A DNA stretch of 38,702 bases from Chitinophagaceae bacterium (GTDB lineage: Bacteria; Bacteroidota; Bacteroidia; Chitinophagales; Chitinophagaceae), in the NCBI GenBank assembly GCA_025934485.1, contig JAICXX010000037.1, positions 1 through 38,702 on the forward strand, given 5' to 3'. Each line of letters starts with the position of its first letter. Positions within the stretch are counted from its first letter, which is position 1. The position numbers and the translations under genes were made by a program. The notes beneath the pieces were generated by a model. The model made no database searches. It worked only from the letters and a program-made list of their open reading frames with translations, and was not told the DNA's origin. Shown in pieces: positions 1-8,350 of this stretch.

Positions 1-569
1 AAGGGAAACGGCGAAAGACAAACGAGGGTCAGCCGCCAGCTTGTCCAGAACATAAAGATCAGGATCGACAGGATCGACAGGACATCCGCCAGCAGCGGGA
101 TGAGCCCGTCGGAAAAAATATCGTTGATGGCTTCGATGTCATTGATGGTCCGGGTCGTCAGGGTGCCTATGGGCGTCTTGTCGAATTGCGAGAGATTCAG
201 CCCGATGACCTTTTTGTAGACATCCACACGCAAATCCCGAACGACCGTCTGGCCCAGCCAGGCAGTAATGAAGCTGAAATAGAATCTTGCGACCGTTTCG
301 ATCAGCAGCAGCCCGATCTGCAGGACCGTGATCCAGATGATCGCCTGCTCGGCTATCGCTTTTGCATCCACGTCGGGGGATAAACCCTTGCGGATATGAC
401 TGTTGATCGTGACCTGGATCAGCCAGGGACGCAGGGGAGCCAGGATAGCGAGCAGGATGGACAAGGCGATCGACCCATATAACCTGTTCTTATAAGGTGA
501 GGCGTAACGAAATACGCGCCCCAGCAAATTGAATTCGAAAATCTTCTTTTTCTTGACTTCTTCTGACAT
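1..569 (-). CDS. ABC exporter, N-terminal membrane domain (partial, runs off the window)
   Basis: The reading frame opens with ATG at 569 and stays open to the window edge, giving 189 visible residues. It starts MSEEVKKKKIFEFNLLGRVF, and the hydrophobic stretches that follow (around SIALSILLAILAPL and WITVLQIGLLLI) fit the first helices of a type IV ABC exporter membrane domain of the MsbA or multidrug class. The stretch QFDKTPIGTLTTRTINDIEA is the typical intracellular coupling-helix region of these half-transporters. The ATPase domain would lie beyond base 1. A purine-rich GGAGGG sits about 10 bases upstream of the start. The substrate cannot be inferred. The gene ends 39 bp downstream of the next minus-strand gene and may be cotranscribed with it. 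Confidence 0.85.
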   Translation of the reverse strand, partial: MSEEVKKKKIFEFNLLGRVFRYASPYKNRLYGSIALSILLAILAPLRPWLIQVTINSHIRKGLSPDVDAKAIAEQAIIWITVLQIGLLLIETVARFYFSFITAWLGQTVVRDLRVDVYKKVIGLNLSQFDKTPIGTLTTRTINDIEAINDIFSDGLIPLLADVLSILSILIFMFWTSWRLTLVCLSPFP

Positions 570-608
570 GGCGATGGTCCCTCCGGCCGAGCCCCGCGAA
601 GTTACGAA

Positions 609-2846
609 CTATTCCTCATCGTCCATGGCCTTGCGGTAGGCCTTGATGAAGATGGCGCCGAGGTTCTTATACGGGGGAATATAGTCGTCGAACCGCTCCC
701 TCGCCACGGGGTCTTTCTGGAAACTGGCCTCCAGCTCCCGCCACATGGGCAGCCATTCGATGTCCCTGCCTGCCACCAGGGTATTGTTGATCGCCCGCAG
801 GATAGGTTCATTGACAGTCTTGGTTCCCACTTGTTTAGAAGAAATGATGTGGGCATCTTCGCTGATCTTGAGCACCTCGCTGAGGTTATTGTAGCCACCG
901 CAGGAACCCAGGACCACGATACGCGCCGTCGCCGGCATCTGCTCGATCGTATACTTGACGTGATAGCTGTGCCCGCGGTGGATAACGATCGTAGGTTTCA
1001 GATGATGATCGTAAAGATAGTCGTCGAGGGCTTTTTGAGCCTTGGCGTCCGGATCGTCCTCGCCCAGGAGCGGTTTGTTGGCAAAGATGATCACCGGATG
1101 ACCGTGGGTCGACGTAATGGTCGTCCACTGCGGGTTCTCGGTGATCTTCCAGTCGGGTCTCATCTTTGGCCGGGGCCGGAACAACGACATATAATCCGCA
1201 TAGGAGTTCTGCCCGTCCTTATCCTTATCACCATAAAAGAATACCTGCTCGATCACCCGCCCGCTGTCGTCGATAAGCGAGCTACGGTCCACGGAATAGA
1301 TCGGCGGGATACCCAGTTTCGCCGAGAGATCGATCTTTTTGCTGGTATCCGCAGATTCGAAAAGGGTCTGAAGGAGATTATAGATTGTGATCCCCTTCTT
1401 ATCACCGGTGGCCAGATTCTTATCGTAATTCCAGCGCACCTCGTCCAGGATAAAGCGGGCCAGTGCAGGGCTTTTTTCGACGATACTCGAATAGGAATCA
1501 GCCACATCGACCGCCTCCTCTTCACCGGCATTCTCCAGGTGGATCACAAAGGACTTCATCACCGTACCGGCATTCTGTTTATCCATCGTCCCCAGGAAGT
1601 GCTCCAGCTTATTATATGCGGCGGCCATCTTGATGAACTTCCTGAAATAATCGCCGTGGACGGCCATCAACAGGCTATCGCCTTTAGGCGACTTCATGCG
1701 CTGAAAGATGCGGTCATAAACGCCCAGATAGCTGGACGTATAGATCTCATCCTCACTCAGCACGATCAGATAATAGAGCTCCTCGGGCGTCAGCGGATCG
1801 AGTATCTTGAACCGGATCGCCGGGTTCTCCACGGTATGGAGCGCATTGATCTCGGTGACAAAGACCTGTTTGCCCTTTTTTTCCAGCATGGATGTGAGCG
1901 CATTCATCTCCAGCGGGGTATCACACAGTGGGGGAAGCACCCGCGCAGCATAGTCGAGCCGGGTCTTGACGAGCAGTCTGTAATAATTCAGATCGTCGTC
2001 CTTCACCTTGTCAATATCATCGGTCGTGATCTTTCCCTTGACCAGGTTATCCAGAAAGGGAAAATAAAGCCGCCCGCTCCTGCTTCCGGCGAGCATGGCA
2101 ACGGTATGCACCAGCGAGTCCTTGCTGTTCCGGATACGCCAGGCCAGCTCGTTTCCCGCAGCGGCAAAATCATAGAGCCGCTCGATATTATAATGGCCGG
2201 CCAGGACGATGAGGCTATCCTCGAAAGGCAATCCGGGATGGTTGGACAAATAGTTGAAGATCTCGCCGGGATGTTTTTCGTAATACCGGCGGGTCAACAG
2301 CAGGCGGGATGGTTTAACCCCCTGATTTTCCGAAGGTGCGTAGCTAAAGCAATCCACCAGGATAAGGCCGGTCTCATAGGCGCTGGCGGCGATCACCGGC
2401 TCGATGCTCTGGCCTTTTTTATCCAGTTCCATGGCCTGGACAAAGGCGTCGATGAGTCCGGGCGCCTGGGCAGGATTGATGCTCTTTATGCCGATCGCCT
2501 TGACGAATCCGTAAAGGACGTCGGACAACCCGCGCAGATAGCGTTTTTTACCATTGGTATTGAGTGTAGAGTCGAATTCGATCTGCTCCTGCAGCTCGTC
2601 GACCCGGCGGCCGAGCGCATCGGTGATCTGCAGATTCACGGCTTCATCCCGGGTCAGCCGCATCACGCTATCGTCCTTGCTGCCCCCCAATAGGAAGAGC
2701 CGCTGCTGCTCCTTATCTACCTTGTCGTGCCAGAGCATCCGGTCCTGGGCTACTTTATAGGGATAGGAATTGGGCTGCGCCTCTACTGCGGTGAAAGCCA
2801 GCAAAGCAAAAAACCCGGAGATCGTAACTCGTAAAATGCGCATCAT
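609..2846 (-). CDS. Secreted 745-aa protein of unknown function with a caspase/CHAT-like His-Cys C-terminus
   Basis: I do not recognise a named family over the full length. Residues 1-23 form a signal peptide ending VEA-QP, so the protein is exported. The middle is helical and charged, without an obvious motif. Near the C-terminus, residues 620-655 contain IVIHRGHSYH followed by ARIVVLGSCGGYNN. A hydrophobic strand ending in His-x-Gly-His (H623/H626) and a second ending in Ser-Cys-Gly-Gly (C649) is the layout of clan CD cysteine peptidases and CHAT domains, although the 23-26 residue spacing is short. Peptidase activity is inference. A second Met follows the first, so the start could be 2843. 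The 222-bp divergent region shared with phoB carries a Pho-box-like array that could also serve this gene. Confidence 0.7.
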   Translation of the reverse strand: MMRILRVTISGFFALLAFTAVEAQPNSYPYKVAQDRMLWHDKVDKEQQRLFLLGGSKDDSVMRLTRDEAVNLQITDALGRRVDELQEQIEFDSTLNTNGKKRYLRGLSDVLYGFVKAIGIKSINPAQAPGLIDAFVQAMELDKKGQSIEPVIAASAYETGLILVDCFSYAPSENQGVKPSRLLLTRRYYEKHPGEIFNYLSNHPGLPFEDSLIVLAGHYNIERLYDFAAAGNELAWRIRNSKDSLVHTVAMLAGSRSGRLYFPFLDNLVKGKITTDDIDKVKDDDLNYYRLLVKTRLDYAARVLPPLCDTPLEMNALTSMLEKKGKQVFVTEINALHTVENPAIRFKILDPLTPEELYYLIVLSEDEIYTSSYLGVYDRIFQRMKSPKGDSLLMAVHGDYFRKFIKMAAAYNKLEHFLGTMDKQNAGTVMKSFVIHLENAGEEEAVDVADSYSSIVEKSPALARFILDEVRWNYDKNLATGDKKGITIYNLLQTLFESADTSKKIDLSAKLGIPPIYSVDRSSLIDDSGRVIEQVFFYGDKDKDGQNSYADYMSLFRPRPKMRPDWKITENPQWTTITSTHGHPVIIFANKPLLGEDDPDAKAQKALDDYLYDHHLKPTIVIHRGHSYHVKYTIEQMPATARIVVLGSCGGYNNLSEVLKISEDAHIISSKQVGTKTVNEPILRAINNTLVAGRDIEWLPMWRELEASFQKDPVARERFDDYIPPYKNLGAIFIKAYRKAMDDEE

Positions 2847-2996
2847 AATGTCTAAAGTCTGGCCTTTGGCCGAACGGATCAGGATCCGTTAGCAAATGTC
2901 TGGCATGATCAAGCAAAAATACGACCAAAGCCCCACGATTGAGACCCCATGCTAACAAAATAATAATGAATATTTTATATTTTTGGACGTGAGATT

Positions 2997-3025
2997 GTGT
3001 TATTTATGTATTAACAAATTGTAAA
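2997..3025. promoter_or_regulatory. Candidate Pho-box array upstream of phoB
   Basis: Three 7-bp units sit on an 11-bp grid in plus orientation: GTGTTAT (2997-3003), GTATTAA (3008-3014) and TTGTAAA (3019-3025). This is the 7+4 spacing of known PhoB boxes. The 14-bp core TTAACAAATTGTAA (3011-3024) recurs in reverse complement at 23032-23045, ahead of the metallophosphoesterase gene. The region lies between phoB and the divergent secreted-protein gene, so it could regulate either. The distance to the perfect -7 box (3064) is about half a helical turn off the geometry of the three other candidates, so autoregulation is plausible but less certain here. Confidence 0.45.
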
Positions 3026-3063
3026 CTGACACTCGCCTGTCCCGGCCCCATGTTTATTTCCAG

Positions 3064-3071
3064 TAGGTTTG
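3064..3071 (+). promoter_or_regulatory. -7 promoter element TAGGTTTG of phoB
   Basis: TAGGTTTG matches the Bacteroidota consensus TAnnTTTG exactly. Transcription would begin near 3078, leaving a short leader before the ATG at 3090. No TTTG -33 element is visible 19-21 bases upstream, as expected for an activator-dependent promoter. The position of this box argues against the in-frame TTG at 3069 as the start codon. Confidence 0.5.
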
Positions 3072-3089
3072 CGTAAATTTTTAGATCAA

Positions 3090-3770
3090 ATGGAATCCAA
3101 AGGCAAGAAGATCCTTATAGCCGACGATGAGCCCGATATTCTGGAGATCATCCAGTACAATCTAACCAAGGAGGGCTATGAGGTGATCACCGCCAAAGAT
3201 GGAGACGAAGCGATCGGTAAAGCCAAGATCGTTCGGCCCGACCTGATCATCCTCGACATCATGATGCCCAAGAAGAACGGCGTGGAAGTATGCGAAGTCC
3301 TGCGCTCCCAGCCCTCCTTCAAGGAGACCCTGATCCTCTTCCTGACAGCGCTCAGCGACGAAGGTTCACATGTCCGCGGTCTCGAGACGGGCGCCGACGA
3401 CTATGTGACCAAACCCATTAGTCCCAAAGTACTTATCAGCCGTGTGAATGCGCTTTTCCGCCGTGTCAACAAGGAGCCGGATGATAAGATCCTGAAGATC
3501 GAAAATCTTACCATCGACCCCGCCAAGTTCGAGGTGATGGTAGAAGGCAAGGACGTCACGCTGGCCAAAAAGGAATTCGAGCTGTTGTACCTCCTGGCTT
3601 CCCGTCCCGGACGTGTATTCCTCCGTAACGAGATCCTGAATCAAGTCTGGGGGAATGAGGTGATCGTCGGGGACCGTACGATCGACGTCCACATCCGAAA
3701 GATCCGTCAAAAGCTGGGACTGGACTGCATTACGACGGTCAAAGGCGTGGGATATAAGTTCAATTTGTAA
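3090..3770 (+). CDS. phoB: Response regulator, OmpR/PhoB family (probable PhoB)
   Basis: Transcriptional regulator of 226 aa. The receiver domain (residues 6-122) has the acidic pocket D12/D13, phospho-acceptor D56 in LIILDIMMP, T86 and K108. A winged-helix DNA-binding domain (about 130-225) ends in the usual TVKGVGYKF strand-turn-strand. I chose ATG 3090 because the alternative TTG at 3069 falls inside a perfect -7 promoter box and the receiver starts immediately after the ATG. The histidine kinase begins 12 bp downstream, making a classic two-component operon. Identity as PhoB rests on the kinase type and on the linked pst-phoU operon and phosphorus-scavenging genes; it is inference, but well supported by context. 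The upstream TTAA-type array suggests autoregulation. Confidence 0.85.
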   Translation: MESKGKKILIADDEPDILEIIQYNLTKEGYEVITAKDGDEAIGKAKIVRPDLIILDIMMPKKNGVEVCEVLRSQPSFKETLILFLTALSDEGSHVRGLETGADDYVTKPISPKVLISRVNALFRRVNKEPDDKILKIENLTIDPAKFEVMVEGKDVTLAKKEFELLYLLASRPGRVFLRNEILNQVWGNEVIVGDRTIDVHIRKIRQKLGLDCITTVKGVGYKFNL

Positions 3771-3782
3771 CTTTGTGGCTCC

Positions 3783-4832
3783 ATGCCTTCCACCAAAAAC
3801 CTATCGCCCAGGCAATTGTCTGCTCTTACTGCCGGTTTGCTCGCATGTCCCATCTCCGTGGGCATCTATGTGCTCACCGGGAACGCCGTGGTGGGCGCGA
3901 CTTCCATTTTGATCATCTTCTCGGGCAGCTATGGACTGATCCTTTTTACCCTCGAAAAATTCATCTACCGGAAGATCAAGCTGATCTATAAGCTGATCCA
4001 CCAGACAAAAGCGACGAAGAAGGAGGAAGTTTACTTCAAATACATCCTGCCACAGAAAAGCATCGACGAAGTGCGCGAGGACGTCGAAAAATGGGGGGAG
4101 AAGCGAAACGAAGAGATCGAATTGCTGAAAAAGAACGAGGCTTACCGCAAAGAGTTCCTTCAGAATCTGGCACACGAGTTCAAGACGCCCATTTTTGCGA
4201 TCCAGGGTTATGTCGACACACTGCTCAGTGGAGCCATGGACGACACGGTGATCCGCAAGAAGTTCCTGGAGAATGCGGCCAAGAACGTGGACCGGCTGGT
4301 CAACCTGATGAACGACCTGGACGAGATCTCCACCTTGGAACGCGGGGAGCAGCTGCTATACAAACAGAATTTTATCATACAGGACCTGATCCGCGAGATC
4401 TTCGAATCCCTGAGCATCAAGACCCACGCCAAGAATATCCGGACCTCCATCAAGAAAGGCTGTGAATCCCCCATCGCCGTCTTCGCCGACAAGGAAAAGA
4501 TCAGGATGGTGCTCATCAACCTGGTGGAAAATGCCACCAAATATGGGAAACTCAATGGCAGCATCGTCGCCAGCATCTACAAGATCGACGAGAAGAACGT
4601 GCTCATCGAAGTCAGCGACGACGGGCTCGGCATCGAAGAGGAACACCTGGCGCGTATCTTCGAACGGTTCTACCGTACAGACGCCGCCCGCAGCCGGGAT
4701 AAGGGGGGTACCGGCCTCGGACTGGCCATCTGCAAACACATTATAGAGGCGCATGGGCAGTCGGTCCATGTGCGTAGCACCCCTGACGTGGGCACAACCA
4801 TCGGGTTTACCCTGGAATCCCGCCGGGACTAG
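3783..4832 (+). CDS. phoR: Membrane sensor histidine kinase (probable PhoR)
   Basis: Kinase of 349 aa partnering the preceding response regulator. Two hydrophobic segments (about residues 12-32 and 36-57) are separated by only a few residues, so there is essentially no periplasmic sensing domain. This fits PhoR-type kinases that take their signal from Pst/PhoU rather than from a ligand outside. A basic linker (58-120) leads to the phospho-acceptor H131 in LAHEFKTPIFAIQGYVDTLL. The ATPase domain shows the N box (LVENATKYG, N250), the G1 box (SDDGLGI, 278-284) and the G2 box (GGTGLGLAIC, 308-317). TAACTTTG at 3768-3775 resembles a -7 box, but it overlaps the phoB stop and lacks a -33 partner, so I do not call an internal promoter. 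Confidence 0.85.
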   Translation: MPSTKNLSPRQLSALTAGLLACPISVGIYVLTGNAVVGATSILIIFSGSYGLILFTLEKFIYRKIKLIYKLIHQTKATKKEEVYFKYILPQKSIDEVREDVEKWGEKRNEEIELLKKNEAYRKEFLQNLAHEFKTPIFAIQGYVDTLLSGAMDDTVIRKKFLENAAKNVDRLVNLMNDLDEISTLERGEQLLYKQNFIIQDLIREIFESLSIKTHAKNIRTSIKKGCESPIAVFADKEKIRMVLINLVENATKYGKLNGSIVASIYKIDEKNVLIEVSDDGLGIEEEHLARIFERFYRTDAARSRDKGGTGLGLAICKHIIEAHGQSVHVRSTPDVGTTIGFTLESRRD

Positions 4833-4874
4833 GCTAACTTCAAACCCTTAACAGTCTTAATGGCCTATTTTTCC

Positions 4875-4882
4875 TAATTTTG
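4875..4882 (+). promoter_or_regulatory. -7 promoter element TAATTTTG of the 2OG oxygenase gene
   Basis: TAATTTTG fits TAnnTTTG exactly and is followed by a C-rich initial transcribed region. The leader contains a small inverted repeat, GGTCC (4891-4895) with GGACC (4902-4906). I could not place a -33 element. Confidence 0.45.
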
Positions 4883-4943
4883 CCCCCTTGGGTCCGGAAA
4901 AGGACCCCGGCCGAAGGCCGCTTAATCCAAAAAATCCACTAGC

Positions 4944-5840
4944 GTGACAACAGCCACCGACATACATAATGACAACAGCCAAATGAAAACAACCGGCGAA
5001 GCCCAAATCTTCGATTACGATAAATGGACCGCGCAACTTCCTGAGCTGAGCAAAAGGTATCAAAGCGCCAGCCCCTATCCCCATATCGTGCTGGAAAATT
5101 TTCTCAACCCCGCCGTCCTGAATAAATGTATTGCCGAATTCGACCGGTTGAACGAAACGGATGGCTGGATCAATTATAAACATTATAACGAAGACAAACG
5201 CGGCCTCAATAAGATCGATCTGCTGCCCGAAGCCATCAAAGGCACGATCAATGAGCTCAATTCGCCCGCATTCCTTCAATGGCTGAGTCAGATCACTGGC
5301 ATCCAGGGCCTTCAGAAAGACGAAGGGCTGGAAGGCGGAGGTATCCATCAGTCCACCCGCGGCGGCTTCCTGAATATCCATGCCGATTTCACCGTCCACC
5401 CCCATCATCGCAACTGGCAACGTCGCGTCAATGTGCTGGTTTATCTCAATAAGGACTGGCAGGAGGACTGGGGTGGAAAACTGGAATTGTGGGACAAAAA
5501 GATGAAGGCCTGTGAGGAAAGCGTACTACCCGTCTATAACAGGTGCGTGATATTTAATACCGATGCCGACTCCTATCATGGTCACCCGTTACCCATGACC
5601 TGCCCGGAAGGCACCTTCCGTCGTTCCATCGCGTTATATTATTACACTGTCGAGGCCAACCCCTATCGCCGTGCCACCTTCTACCAGGCCAGACCCGGTG
5701 ATGGCAGCAACAAGCTGCTGGTGAAGCTCGACAATGCGCTGGTTTCGGCCTATACAGCCGTCAAGGGTAAGCTCGGCGCCAATGACAAAGTGGTCAGTGG
5801 TATCCTCAGGCTCTTCCAAAGGGGCAAGAAGAAAAAATAG
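4944..5840 (+). CDS. 2-oxoglutarate/Fe(II)-dependent oxygenase, prolyl-hydroxylase-like
   Basis: Soluble protein of up to 298 aa with the double-stranded beta-helix motif of Fe(II)/2OG oxygenases. The iron-binding HxD is H146-x-D148 in FLNIHADFTVHP, the distal His is H212 (or H214) in DSYHGHP, and the 2OG-binding Arg is R226/R227 in TFRRSIALYYY. The family resembles PF13640-type hydroxylases that modify proteins, sugars or small molecules. I cannot name the substrate. The start may be GTG at 4944 or ATG at 4983; both are in frame and neither has a strong ribosome site. It lies 111 bp behind phoR with its own -7 box. It is not of the PhyH/PhnY fold type, so I do not assign it to phosphonate hydroxylation. 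Confidence 0.75.
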   Translation: MTTATDIHNDNSQMKTTGEAQIFDYDKWTAQLPELSKRYQSASPYPHIVLENFLNPAVLNKCIAEFDRLNETDGWINYKHYNEDKRGLNKIDLLPEAIKGTINELNSPAFLQWLSQITGIQGLQKDEGLEGGGIHQSTRGGFLNIHADFTVHPHHRNWQRRVNVLVYLNKDWQEDWGGKLELWDKKMKACEESVLPVYNRCVIFNTDADSYHGHPLPMTCPEGTFRRSIALYYYTVEANPYRRATFYQARPGDGSNKLLVKLDNALVSAYTAVKGKLGANDKVVSGILRLFQRGKKKK

Positions 5841-5888
5841 TAGCTTAATACGCGGATAATATTCCCAAAACCTATGTCCTTATAGACT

Positions 5889-6613
5889 ATGAACAACCAA
5901 AGCCGAAGACTGCGGGAATTGGACTTTTTGAGAGGTCTGGCAATACTCCTTGTTCTTTTTCGTCATCGCTTTTTATTCAAACTTACGTACAGGATCGGAT
6001 GGATGGGGTTGATCTGTTCTTTGTATTGAGTGGCTTTTTGGTCTGCGGGTTACTTTTTCGTGAATATTTAAAATTCGGAGAGGTCAAGCCGGTAAATTTC
6101 CTGATTCGGTCTTGCTATCTTGCTGTTCCTCTGCACAAAGAAAGGACTTATACAATTGAAGATAGATAAGGATTTTAAGGGAGTGAGTCCTTTTTAAAAA
6201 TTTATTTTCTCCCTGATGTTGCTTTGCCTGGCCTTCTGATTTGTTGATAATAGCTTATATCCTTACCGCTTCCGCCAAAATTGGGCCATGACCCACTTAC
6301 GGTTGGACTCCTTACTGGCCGGCGTGCTGGTGGCTTATTTATAATATTTCAGGAATGCCTATTTTATGCGATTGTTCAACAAGGGAAAAAAATATTGCTG
6401 CCGGTCGCGATTCTGCTTCCCCTATTCACGCTGTTCATCCATGATGCTTATCAGTCTTTTTTCACCATGACAATCGGATTCTCCTTGCTATATTTCTCCT
6501 TCTCCCTCCTCCTCACCTATTTTCTGCTCAATGAAAATATAAATGCAAGACTGGACAGGATCTTTGGCAAAGTGGTAGTCAATACGGTGGCGGTCGTTGG
6601 TGACTCCAGTTGA
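5889..6613 (+). pseudogene. Decayed acyltransferase-3 (OafA/YrhL family) gene
   Basis: ATG 5889 starts MNNQSRRLRELDFLRGLAIL, the unmistakable N-terminus of membrane acyltransferase-3 proteins. A one-base frameshift near 6000-6012 moves the expected WMGVDLFFVLSGFLVCGLLF into another frame. After about 6130 the family middle, including the SLxVEEHFY region, is missing. At about 6287 THLRLDSLLAGVLVAYL resumes and hits a stop. The remainder (about 6340-6590) reads as family-like helices ending RIFGKVVVNTVA before another disruption. About 725 bp remain of an expected 1.1 kb. Several frameshifts plus an internal deletion make this a clear pseudogene. It would have acylated a surface glycan. Confidence 0.85.
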
Positions 6614-6922
6614 AGGTGCGAAGCTCGCCGACTAAGTTCCATTTGGCCCGCCAATTTTGAGCTCGTGTATTCGACCGGTCCGCAGCTAAGGCCTCATCGG
6701 GCCGCGGCATCTACCGGCGCGCGCAGTTGTCTATCCTTGCGGAATCCCCGGCTCCTTTCGCCGCAAATTTTTCGGCCGGTGTTTGTCAATTCTTCTACCT
6801 TTATAGGCGCTCCATTCGGAGAGAAGCATCCCGTTACAACCAAGTACATAGGAGATTTATAGCGACTCAACGCCCTGCGTGCGAGAGTGGAATATTCTTG
6901 CCACCTTTTAAAACTTTAACCA
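6614..6922. other. Gene-free stretch with fragments of a repeated intergenic element
   Basis: No credible gene is visible here. CGAAGCTCGCC (6619-6629) is an exact 11-bp inverted match to 10929-10939, and TTCGACCGG (6670-6678) occurs again at 10936-10944 and 11015-11023. The stretch follows the acyltransferase pseudogene and may be degraded mobile or repeat DNA. Confidence 0.4.
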
Positions 6923-8311
6923 ATGAACACGACACCGATTCGAGAAGATAGTTACACAGAATTTAAAAGTAATTTTTCCGACGCCGCAATTGAAACGTTG
7001 ACCGCCTTCGCCAATACCAAGGGAGGAAAGGTCTTCATTGGATTGGATGATGCCGGTAAACCGATCCAAGGTTTCGTATTAGGTCCTGAAACCCTGCAAA
7101 AATGGGTGAATGAAGTAAAAAACAAAACGCAACCCAGCATCATACCCGACGTGGGCGTGATACAAGTTGATGGAAATATCGTTGGAGAAATAACCATCAA
7201 AGAGTTCCCTGTAAAGCCTGTGGCATTTAGGGGCCGGTATCTCAAACGAATAAAAAACTCGAATCACCAGCTTAGCCCAACGGAGATCAGCGACCTGCAT
7301 CTTCAATCGTTACAACTTTCCTGGGATTCATATCCGAATCAAGATGCCCAATTTAACGATCTTAATAAAGAGAAAATAGCTCTTTTCATAAACAAAGTGA
7401 ATAACGGCGGCCGTTTCTTATTACCAGAAGATGCTTATGAGGCGATGCTATTGCTAAAACTGATAAAGAGAGATGCCGTGACAAATGCTGCCATGATTTT
7501 ATTTTCAAAAGGTAATCTTTTCTACAATGTCCATATTGGCAGATTTAAAAGCCCCTCGCTGATTATCGACGAACGAATGATTAACGGAAATCTTTTCGAT
7601 GTAGTAGAGGAAACATCGCGTTTTATCAATAGTCACTTAAAGGTAGCTTTTGAGATCACCGGAAAAACCACCCAACGTACAGAAATTAGTGAATATCCGG
7701 CCACAGCTTTGCGGGAGCTAATCTTAAACTGCCTGATACATAGGGATTATACCAGTCCCTCAGATGTCCAGATTAAAATCTTCGACCAGAAAATCTCCTT
7801 TTTTAATCCTGGTAAGTTGTACGGCAACATAAGCGTTGGCGATCTTAAAGAGAACAATTATACGTCGGAACTTAGGAATAAGCTGATTGCCGAGGCCTTT
7901 TATCTTACAAAAGATATTGAAAAGTATGGTACTGGATTTCTGCGGATCCGTGATGCAATCAAAGATTACCCAACCATGACGTTCAGCTATCAGGAACAAG
8001 GAAATGGATTTGTCACCGAACTTGCTTACATAAAGCAAAAAATTAACCTAAATGCTCACATTATGCCGGCTACTGAGGGATTAATTGAGGGATTAAATGA
8101 GGGATTAAATGAGGGATTAAAATCCCTCTTGTCAGCAATCAGCAAAAAGCCGGGGATACAAGCTAAGGATTTACCGGCTCTATTGGATAATAGGCCCTTA
8201 AAAACAATAGAACGTCAAATAAAGGAATTAGTGGCACAAAAACTCATTGAACGACGGGGAAGCCGAAAAACAGGCGGCTATTGGACTATTGTCAAGAATC
8301 CATATAAATAA
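6923..8311 (+). CDS. AlbA_2/Schlafen-like putative ATP-binding transcriptional regulator
   Basis: Protein of 462 aa. Residues about 8-115 form an AlbA_2 domain: it opens REDSYTEFKSNF and has FANTKGGKVFIGLDDAGKP, the typical nucleic-acid-binding core. Residues about 255-345 form an HATPase_c_4 module with ALRELILNCLIHRDY, the family's N box. A C-terminal winged helix (about 405-455) contains the recognition segment PLKTIERQIKELVAQKLIERRGS. Between them residues 385-400 are four EGL(I/N/K) repeats encoded by 12-bp tandem repeats. Codon use is more AT-rich than in flanking genes and the gene sits beside a pseudogene, which suggests horizontal acquisition. Such proteins are common orphan regulators of unclear target. 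The ATG start is well placed. Confidence 0.8.
   Translation: MNTTPIREDSYTEFKSNFSDAAIETLTAFANTKGGKVFIGLDDAGKPIQGFVLGPETLQKWVNEVKNKTQPSIIPDVGVIQVDGNIVGEITIKEFPVKPVAFRGRYLKRIKNSNHQLSPTEISDLHLQSLQLSWDSYPNQDAQFNDLNKEKIALFINKVNNGGRFLLPEDAYEAMLLLKLIKRDAVTNAAMILFSKGNLFYNVHIGRFKSPSLIIDERMINGNLFDVVEETSRFINSHLKVAFEITGKTTQRTEISEYPATALRELILNCLIHRDYTSPSDVQIKIFDQKISFFNPGKLYGNISVGDLKENNYTSELRNKLIAEAFYLTKDIEKYGTGFLRIRDAIKDYPTMTFSYQEQGNGFVTELAYIKQKINLNAHIMPATEGLIEGLNEGLNEGLKSLLSAISKKPGIQAKDLPALLDNRPLKTIERQIKELVAQKLIERRGSRKTGGYWTIVKNPYK
8075..8128 (+). repeat. Four 12-bp in-frame tandem repeats ending in an inverted repeat
   Basis: Units GAGGGATTAATT, GAGGGATTAAAT (twice) and GAGGGATTAAAA run from 8075 to 8122. 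The last unit pairs with the following bases as GAGGGATT-AA-AATCCCTC (8111-8128). Copy-number change keeps the frame and would only alter the linker before the winged helix. Confidence 0.85.
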
Positions 8312-8350
8312 GCTTTATACAGTATGCTCACGGGCAGCGGCCGGCGCGGC

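Noticed and set aside
66..92. 12-bp tandem repeat near the window start
   Set aside because: It is two in-frame copies encoding LSI within a membrane helix of the ABC exporter, ordinary for such sequence.
831..2693. Long plus-strand open frame (620 codons) opposite the secreted-protein gene
   Set aside because: It is the antisense shadow of a GC-rich gene: no domain, repetitive Asp/Gly/Val/Ile composition and no promoter. The minus-strand product has a signal peptide and coherent sequence.
3069..3089. TTG start for phoB
   Set aside because: It lies within a perfect TAGGTTTG promoter box; ATG 3090 gives a normal receiver-domain start.
4824..4882. Possible Pho-box array before the 2OG oxygenase
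   Set aside because: TTAA-type motifs occur (about 4848 and 4857) but are 9 and 13 bp apart, off the 11-bp grid.
4944..5840. The 2OG-Fe(II) oxygenase as the missing PhnY
   Set aside because: Its HxD and Arg contexts look prolyl-hydroxylase-like, not PhyH-like, and it is far from the phosphonate operon with its own promoter.
6665..6951. Short open frames in the gap after the acyltransferase pseudogene
   Set aside because: 65-74 codons with no domain or ribosome site, overlapping one another and the start of the regulator gene.
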